45,087 bases of DNA from Chitinispirillum sp. (lineage in GTDB: Bacteria > Fibrobacterota > Chitinivibrionia > Chitinivibrionales > Chitinispirillaceae), in contig SKJJ01000020.1 of assembly GCA_007115975.1 (NCBI GenBank), positions 1 through 45,087 on the forward strand. Direction: 5' to 3'. Positions 17,122-23,850 of this stretch are shown piece after piece. Every line of letters starts with the position of its first letter. The stretch's first letter is position 1. Both the position numbers and the translations under genes were made by a program. The notes beneath the pieces are model-generated. The model was not told where the DNA came from and did not search any database. It saw nothing but the letters and a program-made list of their open reading frames with translations.

Positions 17122-17918
17122 CAGTGGTTATCCTCTTTTCCCTTTTTGTCATCAGGTTCACAGGAGCCGCCGGTCTGTTTGTCGAAAATCTGACAGCTTA
17201 GTTCGTGATGGAGCAGGGCCATGCTTCCGCCTTTTAGATTTTTAAGAGCCTCAGGATTTAGTCGGTTTATAGCATTGGAGACCGCAGTTCTGTTTACACA
17301 AATGATGTGCGTGGCGCAATCAAGTACGGTGTTGATATTGTGTGACACCATCACAACAGTCACTTTACTGGCCAGATCCCTTAACAGATTGTTTATGGCT
17401 GCTTCACCATCGGTATCGATATTTGCCGTGGGCTCATCGAGAACAAGAAGTTTGGGTTCTGCTACAAGAGCCTGGGCGACAAGGGCTCTTTGGCGCTGCC
17501 CGCCGGAAAGGGAAGAAAAGGGGCGCAGGGCAAGGTTTTCTATGCCTACCTGTGACAGTGATTCCCGTGCTCTTTTTTTCTCCTGTGCAGAGAACATTCC
17601 AAAGGGGCGTCTGGCAATAAGTCCCATCAGTACTATGTCAAGAACAGTGGCCGGAAAATTGGGGTCATAGTGCATATGCTGCATTACATAGCCGATTAAC
17701 GTTCTGGCCTTTTGTGGATTCATACCGAAAACAGAAATTTTCCCACGGCCTGCTTTTTCAAGCCCAAGCATCAACCGAAGCAGGGTGGTTTTACCCCCAC
17801 CGTTTGGGCCCACTATGCAGACAAAGGAGCTGGGGTTGATCTCAAAGGAGATGTTGTGAAGCACCTCCTGTTCACCATAGGAAAAACAGACATTGTCTAA
17901 CTGGATTACATTTTTCAT
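17121..17918 (-). CDS. znuC: Zinc ABC transporter ATP-binding protein (ZnuC-like)
   Basis: This is the ATPase subunit of the metal importer. Walker A is GPNGGGKTT, the Q-loop region is GYVMQHMHYD, the signature is LSGGQRQRA, Walker B is LLVLDEPTANID and the switch His is in VMVSHNINT. The ATG at 17918 lies just after the znuA stop and is preferred; a TTG at 17936 would overlap znuA by 17 bases. About 265 residues. The C-terminal tail is rich in charged residues and Cys (SCQIFDKQTGGSCEPDD). Confidence 0.94.
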   Translation of the reverse strand: MKNVIQLDNVCFSYGEQEVLHNISFEINPSSFVCIVGPNGGGKTTLLRLMLGLEKAGRGKISVFGMNPQKARTLIGYVMQHMHYDPNFPATVLDIVLMGLIARRPFGMFSAQEKKRARESLSQVGIENLALRPFSSLSGGQRQRALVAQALVAEPKLLVLDEPTANIDTDGEAAINNLLRDLASKVTVVMVSHNINTVLDCATHIICVNRTAVSNAINRLNPEALKNLKGGSMALLHHELSCQIFDKQTGGSCEPDDKKGKEDNH

Positions 17919-17919
17919 T

Positions 17920-18885
17920 CTATTTTTTTTGCTCAAAGCTCTCTCTTATGGCTTCTGCCATTGTCCGCATCTCTTTTATGTAATTTTCCGGCAGGGGGTT
18001 TATCGTAACAACTGCACAGCCGATCTGCTCTGCGATCGCCCGTGCACTTTTTTCCGAATACTGTGGCTGCACAAAAATAACCCCGGGGTTGTGTTCTTTG
18101 GCAAGATCCAGCAGGCGTGTTAGTGCTCGTGCACTGGGTTCCTTGCCGCCGGTCTCGATTGCCATCTGTTTTAAGCCATATTCGTCTGCAAAGTATCCAA
18201 ATGCGGGGTGGAATACAAAGAGGTATCGCCCCTTGTATGGCGCAAAAACTCGGCGAAGAAAAGTGTCGAGGCTATCGAGTTCGTCGATAAATGAGGCTAA
18301 ATTCCGGGCATAGATCTGTTCACCTTCAGGATCTTGCTCCACAAGGGTATTCTTTATTGTCATTGCTATTTGCTTAACTGTTACGGGTGAAAGCCAGATG
18401 TGGGGATCTTTGCTGCCGTGGTTATGATAGTGGTGGTGTTTATCACGGTGATTATCGTCATGGGAGTGATGGTGACCGTCATGCTCACAGGGCTGCTCTA
18501 TATCCCGCATGCGCACCCCTTCTCTGAGGTCGGCGATTTTAAGACCGGGGTTTGATGCGATAATTCGCGGTAAAAAACCTTCTTCGGCTTCCACACCGAT
18601 ACGAAAGAAGATTTCGGCCTGAGATAACCGGACCATCTGTTCAGGGGTAACGATAAAATCGTGGGGGCTTTGTCCGGGGCCGACAAGTGCATTCACCTCG
18701 AAACGGTCTGCTGCAACTCTTTGAACAAAGTCTTTTTGGGGTAGTATAGTTGTGAAAACTACCCGCTGCTGCTGTTTTTCTTCTGAACCGGAACAACCAG
18801 CAGCCATCAGGGCAGCAAGGCTTGCAATTGCTGCCCGGAACAGAAACTTCAGAGCTGTTTGGCTATTTTTCTTTACATTCAGCAC
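17920..18885 (-). CDS. znuA: Zinc ABC transporter substrate-binding lipoprotein (ZnuA-like)
   Basis: This cluster A-I binding protein captures zinc in the periplasm for ZnuBC. A GTG at 18885 preceded by GGAGG (5-base spacing) is the best start and lies inside the end of the regulator gene; a TTG at 18897 is less likely. The signal segment ends in LMAAGC, a lipobox. Metal ligands are recognisable in GPGQSPHDF, KDPHIWLSP and FHPAFGYFADEYGL. Between the first two lies a His/Asp-rich loop (HDGHHHSHDDNHRDKHHHYH), typical of zinc-specific members. The protein ends in a helical domain. Confidence 0.95.
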   Translation of the reverse strand: MLNVKKNSQTALKFLFRAAIASLAALMAAGCSGSEEKQQQRVVFTTILPQKDFVQRVAADRFEVNALVGPGQSPHDFIVTPEQMVRLSQAEIFFRIGVEAEEGFLPRIIASNPGLKIADLREGVRMRDIEQPCEHDGHHHSHDDNHRDKHHHYHNHGSKDPHIWLSPVTVKQIAMTIKNTLVEQDPEGEQIYARNLASFIDELDSLDTFLRRVFAPYKGRYLFVFHPAFGYFADEYGLKQMAIETGGKEPSARALTRLLDLAKEHNPGVIFVQPQYSEKSARAIAEQIGCAVVTINPLPENYIKEMRTMAEAIRESFEQKK

Positions 18886-19315
18886 ATAGGCCTCCAAGTT
18901 GAATTATGTGGTCGGTGATTTTGGCTTTCAGCGTGTTTTGAATCTGGGTCTGGAAATCTTTTGCCGGACAGCAGGGGACCTCATCCACTTTTTTGCAGGT
19001 CTTACAGATAAAGTGGTGGTGGTGATCAGGGCCCAGGGGGTTTCGGCACAAAAAAAAGTAGGTCTGGTTGTCATTGCGGTGCATTCTGTATAACACTCCG
19101 GCATTTGAAAGCCGGTCCAGGATTCTGTATATGGTGGAAAAGCCGATATTTGGTGAGAGGTTTTTGTTTAAAACTTCCTTTATCTCCTGGGGTGAGTGGA
19201 CCGATTGGCTTTGGTGGAGATAGGTAACGATGTAGGTAACCACCGGTGTGATTCGTGCTCCCTTAGTGCGGAGATAGTCAAGGATTTTTTCGGTGGAGGG
19301 CTCTGTCTGGTTCAT
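18863..19315 (-). CDS. zur: Fur-family regulator, probably Zur
   Basis: This is a metal-responsive repressor. The 150-residue product has an N-terminal winged-helix DNA-binding domain (ILDYLRTKGARITP... SPNIGFSTIYRILDRLSNAG). It also has a dimerisation/metal domain with DHHHHFICKTCKKVDEVPCC and a C-terminal LCAECKEK, which supply the structural-zinc CxxC pairs. AGAGG precedes the ATG. It is the first gene of the znuACB operon, so Zur is more likely than Fur or PerR; this is inferred from context. A palindrome about 58 bases upstream may be its operator. The divergent neighbour is a superoxide dismutase. Confidence 0.88.
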   Translation of the reverse strand: MNQTEPSTEKILDYLRTKGARITPVVTYIVTYLHQSQSVHSPQEIKEVLNKNLSPNIGFSTIYRILDRLSNAGVLYRMHRNDNQTYFFLCRNPLGPDHHHHFICKTCKKVDEVPCCPAKDFQTQIQNTLKAKITDHIIQLGGLCAECKEK

Positions 19316-19372
19316 AAGTGCCTCTTGTGGCAGGTGTATTAGTTCTGTTAAAATAAATACAGCTGATAGCTA

Positions 19373-19389
19373 TTGCAAATCATTCGCAA
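19373..19389. promoter_or_regulatory. Candidate Zur/Fur-family operator
   Basis: TTGCAAAT-C-ATTCGCAA is a 17-base inverted repeat with one mismatch between its 8-base arms. It lies in the 163-base divergent region, 58 bases before the regulator's start codon and 90 before the superoxide dismutase start. The 7-1-7-like AT-rich form is typical of Fur-superfamily boxes. No second copy was noticed elsewhere in the window. Confidence 0.55.
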
Positions 19390-19478
19390 AAAGGGAAGGG
19401 GTATAGTTATTGCTCTTTTTGGGTGTCAGAGAGAAATATGGAGATATAGAGAAGTCACGTTAATAGAAGGAGAGCAAG

Positions 19479-20111
19479 ATGGAGCCGGTAGGATTAAAAG
19501 AGATCAAATCAAAAGCACCCTTTACGCTTCCGCCGCTTCCGTTTTCAAAGGAGGCGCTGGAGCCGCATGTTTCTAAGAATACCGTATTATTTCACTACGA
19601 AAAACACCACCAGACCTATGTCAATACAGCCAATCAGCTGATCAGTGGATCGCAGTTTGAGAATGCAGAACTTGAGCAGGTGATAAAGGCGACTTCTGAA
19701 AATCCGGAATTCTCCAAACTGTTCAACAATGCCGCTCAGGTCTGGAATCACTGGTTTTACTGGAGCTGCTTTGATCCCCGCGGTGCCAAATCTCCTCCGC
19801 TAAAGGTGCAATCAGCAATCGAATCGGCCTTTGGAAGTGTTGAGCAGTTTAAAAATGAGTTCTCAGCTGCTGCAACCGCTCAGTTTGGCAGCGGCTATGC
19901 CTGGCTTGTACAGGAAGGGGAAAACCTGCGGGTGATTACTTCATCCAATGCACAAAGCCCCATTGCTCTCAATGTAAAACCACTGCTGGGCTTGGATGTG
20001 TGGGAGCATGCCTACTATCTGGATTATCAAAACAGGCGCAAGGACTATGTTGGTGCTTTTGTAAATAATATGATAAACTGGGAATTTGTTGAGTACAATA
20101 TGGAACGTTAG
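19479..20111 (+). CDS. sodB: Superoxide dismutase, Fe type (Fe/Mn family)
   Basis: This enzyme dismutates superoxide to oxygen and hydrogen peroxide. The 210-residue product carries the metal ligands in HYEKHHQTY (His), QVWNHWFYW (His) and DVWEHAYY (Asp, His). The FNNAAQVWNH context with an active-site Gln at this position favours the iron form over manganese. No signal peptide is seen, so it is cytoplasmic. AAGGAG stands before the ATG. It is divergent from the zur-znu operon and could share the operator between them. Confidence 0.93.
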   Translation: MEPVGLKEIKSKAPFTLPPLPFSKEALEPHVSKNTVLFHYEKHHQTYVNTANQLISGSQFENAELEQVIKATSENPEFSKLFNNAAQVWNHWFYWSCFDPRGAKSPPLKVQSAIESAFGSVEQFKNEFSAAATAQFGSGYAWLVQEGENLRVITSSNAQSPIALNVKPLLGLDVWEHAYYLDYQNRRKDYVGAFVNNMINWEFVEYNMER

Positions 20112-20141
20112 GCAGGGTGAAGGGTGAGTTCGGGGTCCAGC

Positions 20142-20175
20142 TCCGCTCACCCTGAGCTCCCAGTCGAAGGGTTCC
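20142..20175. repeat. Dispersed repeat, family 1 (half unit)
   Basis: TCCGCTCACCCTGAGCTCCC followed by AGTCGAAGGGTTCC closely matches the left half of the unit at 4469. It lies between the convergent superoxide dismutase and ABC ATPase genes. Here it may work as a bidirectional terminator or simply be a dispersed palindromic element. Confidence 0.65.
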
Positions 20176-20273
20176 TCTCTTTCCAATAAACAATGAAAAA
20201 TGAACATTGCTAACCATTGACAAAATTGCAGTAGTTTGGAAAAACAGCAGAAACTATACCTGGGCGGGGATAA

Positions 20274-21041
20274 TTATCGGCTCTCAGGGTTGCAGTGTAC
20301 TGCAACAACATGTCCGTTATGCCGTATGAGCTGCACCTTCACTCCATACACTTGCGATAGGATATCATCGGTGATGGTGCTGAGTGTACCAGAGGCGACA
20401 ATTCTGCCGTTTTTGACAAATAAAAATTGGTCAGCGAAGGCGAAAGCAAGATTCAAATCGTGCATGGTCATTACTGCCGACATTGAGTGTTCTGCAATTA
20501 TCCGACGAATAATGCCCAGAATGTCCAGTTGGTTTTTCAGGTCAAGGTTGCTTGTCGGTTCGTCCAGAAGGAATATCTGCGGTTCTTGAACGAACGCTCG
20601 GGCAAAGCAGACTTTCTGCAATTCCCCTGCGCTTAATTGATCTATATGCCGCATGGCAAGGTGTTCCAGCCCGAGTTGGTGTAATGCTGCACGGACTTTG
20701 GCAAAGTCTTCACTGCGACTTTTCAGGCCGATATGCGGTTTGCGCCCCAGAAGCACGGCATCAAACACACTCAGCGCTCCGGTACCATGCTGTTGGGCCA
20801 CGTAGCCGATCTTTCGGGCTATTTGCTGTGAATGCATACCCTTGATATCAACCTCTTCGAGGGTTACGACACCTTTATTAGGTGTAAGGATCGAATTTAT
20901 GCAGCGAAGGAGAGTGGTTTTTCCCGCGCCGTTTGGACCGAGTATTGCCAGTATTTTCCCCCGCTCCAACTCAAAATCTATATCGTGAAGAACGATGTTC
21001 CCCGAGCGGTATTCAACCGATACATCGTTGACCCAAAGCAC
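20274..21041 (-). CDS. FecE/BtuD-type ABC transporter ATP-binding protein
   Basis: This is the ATPase of a siderophore/cobalamin-class importer. The 255-residue product has Walker A (GPNGAGKTT), the GYVAQQHGTGAL Q-loop region, the signature LSAGELQKV, Walker B (IFLLDEPTSNLD) and the switch His in MTMHDLNLAF. It starts at a GTG sharing one base with the permease stop. It is the last gene of the receptor-FmdE-ABC operon. The substrate is not readable from the ATPase. Confidence 0.93.
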   Translation of the reverse strand: MLWVNDVSVEYRSGNIVLHDIDFELERGKILAILGPNGAGKTTLLRCINSILTPNKGVVTLEEVDIKGMHSQQIARKIGYVAQQHGTGALSVFDAVLLGRKPHIGLKSRSEDFAKVRAALHQLGLEHLAMRHIDQLSAGELQKVCFARAFVQEPQIFLLDEPTSNLDLKNQLDILGIIRRIIAEHSMSAVMTMHDLNLAFAFADQFLFVKNGRIVASGTLSTITDDILSQVYGVKVQLIRHNGHVVAVHCNPESR

Positions 21042-22117
21042 TATCTACCCTTTCTTGCAAGTAGGAGATACAAAAACAGAGGCCCGCCCAGAAATGAAGT
21101 CAACACGGCAACCGGCAGCACATGGGGCGCGAGCATCAGACGCGCGGCGGTATCGGAGGCCATCAGCAGGGCGGCTCCGCACAGGCATGATGCCGGAATG
21201 ACAAAACGATTATCGCTGCCCACTATCTTTCGTACCGTATGGGGGCAAATAAGCCCAATAAAGCCGATAATTCCAAGAAATGAGACAATCACGGCGGTCA
21301 TCAACGATGAAACGATCATGCCTGAAAGGCGGACTCCCTGGACGTTCACCCCAAGTCCTTTCGCCGTTTCATCTCCGGCCTCGATGGCATTGTAGTTCCA
21401 CCGGTTGACAATAAAAAAAACAACCCCCGGCGCTATAACTGCTCCCATAATGCAGACTTCACGCCAGCCGGCTCTGCCAACATCGCCAAATGACCAAAAT
21501 ACTATGGCTGCCAGCTGAACATCATCGGCAAAATAGTGAAGAAACATCGTTCCAGCTGAAAAAATCGAGCCGATCGCGACCCCGCATAAAACCATGATTT
21601 CCGGCGTCGTTCCGTAAGAACGTGCGATAAAGGTGATTGTAAGAGCGCATAAAATGCAGGCCGCGAAAGCAAACGTGACAGTCATCAAAGAGTTGGTGAA
21701 AGTTATTGATCCCACCTGGGTTGACTGCATGATGCCCGAGCCTGCAATAATAACGGAAAACGCAGCACCGAAAGCACCGGCCTGCGAAACGCCGAGGGTA
21801 AACGGCGAGCCCAGGGGATTGCGGAGAATCGACTGCATCGCCGCTCCTGCTGCTGCAAGACCTGCGCCGGCAATGGTTGCAGCGAGTGCATGCGGTAAGC
21901 GTATGTTGTAGATAATGGTTGAGAATTTAGGGTCAACGCTAAGACCTGAAAATGTCCGCAGCAACGAAATCGCAGGTATATAAACCGGACCAACAGAAAG
22001 CGCGGTAAGAAACAGTAGCGTGCACGCGGCGAGAAGGCCGAAAAGGAAGAGTCTTTTTTTTCTCACATATCTCGTATATGCAGGCAATGCTTTCTCATAC
22101 TCTAAATGCGACACCAT
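21041..22117 (-). CDS. FecCD-family ABC transporter permease
   Basis: This is the membrane subunit of a BtuC/FecCD-class importer. The 358-residue product shows about ten hydrophobic helices. Family landmarks are RLPHALAATIAGAGLAAAGA, NPLGSPFTLGVSQAGAFGA, GVNVQGVRLSGM and GLICPHTVRKIVGSDNR. The cytoplasmic N-terminus is basic (RYVRKKRLF). It lies 5 bases after the substrate-binding protein gene. One permease gene suggests a homodimeric channel. Confidence 0.94.
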   Translation of the reverse strand: MVSHLEYEKALPAYTRYVRKKRLFLFGLLAACTLLFLTALSVGPVYIPAISLLRTFSGLSVDPKFSTIIYNIRLPHALAATIAGAGLAAAGAAMQSILRNPLGSPFTLGVSQAGAFGAAFSVIIAGSGIMQSTQVGSITFTNSLMTVTFAFAACILCALTITFIARSYGTTPEIMVLCGVAIGSIFSAGTMFLHYFADDVQLAAIVFWSFGDVGRAGWREVCIMGAVIAPGVVFFIVNRWNYNAIEAGDETAKGLGVNVQGVRLSGMIVSSLMTAVIVSFLGIIGFIGLICPHTVRKIVGSDNRFVIPASCLCGAALLMASDTAARLMLAPHVLPVAVLTSFLGGPLFLYLLLARKGR

Positions 22118-22121
22118 AACC

Positions 22122-23291
22122 TCACCGGACCTTGATTTGAGAAAAACCTATATTGCCCAGCGTCTGGTTCATCTGCTCGAAAGCCGGCCCACCATTGAAA
22201 AAAGTGGCAATTTCCTCGGCTTTCTGGAACGGTTCGATATCGGAAAATGATTCCGGGAATACGGTTTTGCCAATAAAATAGCAGTTGGCAAGCACCACTT
22301 CAATGTTCTGGTTGTAGGAATTGCTGGGAAAGAGTCCGTAGATATTGTTGTTTTTCAACGCACCCAAACCTCGTAACGCCGGGTCGTTACTTAACTGCTC
22401 CAGCGCATTGCCCGTGGAGCCAAGTCGCAGCGTGGATAAATCGATAAATATGAATTGCGGATCCCAAACAATGAGTTGTTCCTTTGCAATATTGAGATAG
22501 GCAGGAGGATTGTTGCCGGTTCCTGTAGCGGCGACATTTGGGAGCCCAAGGTATGCAAAAGGAGGATACCAGGGGGCGGTAGACTGGATGCCGTGTGGTC
22601 CGCTATGACCAAGCCCACCGAGATAACTGGTGTGAGCAGGACTGTTTTCTGTCCGTTTCTGTAAATCTTGTATGGTGTTTTCTATATATGTAATGACATC
22701 TTCGCACCGTCGCTGAGCACCCAGGATATCGGCCATAAATCGAAGCGTTGCGTATAATTTGTTTCGGTCGTGATCCAGGGAAGTCCCACTGAGGGCTATG
22801 ACCGCAATTCCCGTCTTTTTTTGCAGAATATCCAGTGAGTGTGTTTGTCCGGAGAGCGTTTTAAAAATAACCTGCGGTTGCGGGTTCAGTGCCGCAATCA
22901 GCTCGGGATTGTCTCTTCCCCTGAATTCTCCGAAAATCGGATACTCCCTGAACTGCTGATTGGCAATGGCGTAAGGTCTTACATCGATTGGTGATCCGCG
23001 TACTTCAATTCCGTCAACTGCGACGATCCGGTCCTGAGCCCCAAGATAGGTCAGCAGTCGCAGGCAGCCGGAACCGGAGCAAATCACCTTGTCTACAGTC
23101 TCTGGAATTGTCAGTCTCCTTCCAGCCTCATCGGTGATACTCCGTGTCTGTGCAGCAGTACCAGACGCCAATCCCAGAAATAACGGGGTTAAAAATAGAA
23201 CTGCCCATCCGAGTTTGAAACCGCTCCCGGTCTTTTGAGGAGCAAAGGAGCTCTTTGGGGGGGGGGTGTCCGCAGCGGTGCATTTAGCCAT
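22122..23291 (-). CDS. FecB/BtuF-type periplasmic substrate-binding protein
   Basis: This class III binding protein of the iron-chelate/cobalamin importer superfamily follows the pattern ITDEAGRRLTIPETVDKVIC and has a long central helix region. I place the start at the ATG at 23291, with AAGGAG upstream and an 8-base overlap with the FmdE gene; an upstream start at 23339 would lie well inside that gene. A signal segment (LGWAVLFLTPLFLGLASGTAAQ) lies unusually far in, behind about 25 residues. Codons 9-12 are built on a run of ten C (23257-23266 as G on the plus strand). Slippage there would frameshift the protein before its signal peptide. The ligand is unknown. Confidence 0.9.
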   Translation of the reverse strand: MAKCTAADTPPPKSSFAPQKTGSGFKLGWAVLFLTPLFLGLASGTAAQTRSITDEAGRRLTIPETVDKVICSGSGCLRLLTYLGAQDRIVAVDGIEVRGSPIDVRPYAIANQQFREYPIFGEFRGRDNPELIAALNPQPQVIFKTLSGQTHSLDILQKKTGIAVIALSGTSLDHDRNKLYATLRFMADILGAQRRCEDVITYIENTIQDLQKRTENSPAHTSYLGGLGHSGPHGIQSTAPWYPPFAYLGLPNVAATGTGNNPPAYLNIAKEQLIVWDPQFIFIDLSTLRLGSTGNALEQLSNDPALRGLGALKNNNIYGLFPSNSYNQNIEVVLANCYFIGKTVFPESFSDIEPFQKAEEIATFFNGGPAFEQMNQTLGNIGFSQIKVR

Positions 23292-23826
23292 TGTCAGAGC
23301 TCTCCTTATTGAAACAGGGAATGCAAACGGATCTTCCATCCAGGTCGCGAATGCGTGTTTCCATCACAGACTCCCTGCAGATTGCACACGGCAGGGAGGT
23401 TCTGGTTTTCGCGCGTGGCGGTTGTTCAATATCGACGGTCTTCACCTCAAGAATGTTCTCCGCTGCACAAGAGAGAATCCATTCGGCAAACCGTTTCCGG
23501 TCTTTTCTGATTTCGTCCGGCACAGTTGTTACGTTGAACCGTACCCGTACTCCTTTGTGGCTGTTTCGGGAGTAGATGGTGTAAACCTGCTTGCCGTAAT
23601 TGCGGAATATGAGATTGCCCTTGCCAAATGTAGAGCCTGTAAGGCACTGAAGGGCATCTACCCCGCAGGCATCGTTTTCAACGATTGAAACAAGCTCCTC
23701 ATCTTTGGACCGTATGCACTTGAGCGCTTCGAGTCCGGCTAAGGCCATTCGGTACCCAATTGCCAAACCCGGGCACTCATGGCCATGGAACCGCACAATT
23801 TCAGAGTAGTTCATTGCTGCTTCCAT
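23284..23826 (-). CDS. FmdE-family protein with C-terminal zinc finger
   Basis: The FmdE family (PF02663) is named after a gene in molybdenum formylmethanofuran dehydrogenase operons. Its biochemical role is unsettled, and structures of members show a conserved core plus a treble-clef zinc finger. The 180-residue product has the family active-site motif FHGHECPGLAIGYR (residues 13-26), then NDACGVDALQCLTGSTFGKG with further conserved Cys. The zinc finger is at C147/C150 and C168/C171 (CAICRE, CIPCF). No signal peptide, so cytoplasmic. It sits between a TonB-dependent receptor and an ABC importer, which argues for handling the imported metal species. Confidence 0.92.
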   Translation of the reverse strand: MEAAMNYSEIVRFHGHECPGLAIGYRMALAGLEALKCIRSKDEELVSIVENDACGVDALQCLTGSTFGKGNLIFRNYGKQVYTIYSRNSHKGVRVRFNVTTVPDEIRKDRKRFAEWILSCAAENILEVKTVDIEQPPRAKTRTSLPCAICRESVMETRIRDLDGRSVCIPCFNKESSDNG

Positions 23827-23850
23827 TTCTGTGTGAATATAAAAAATCCT

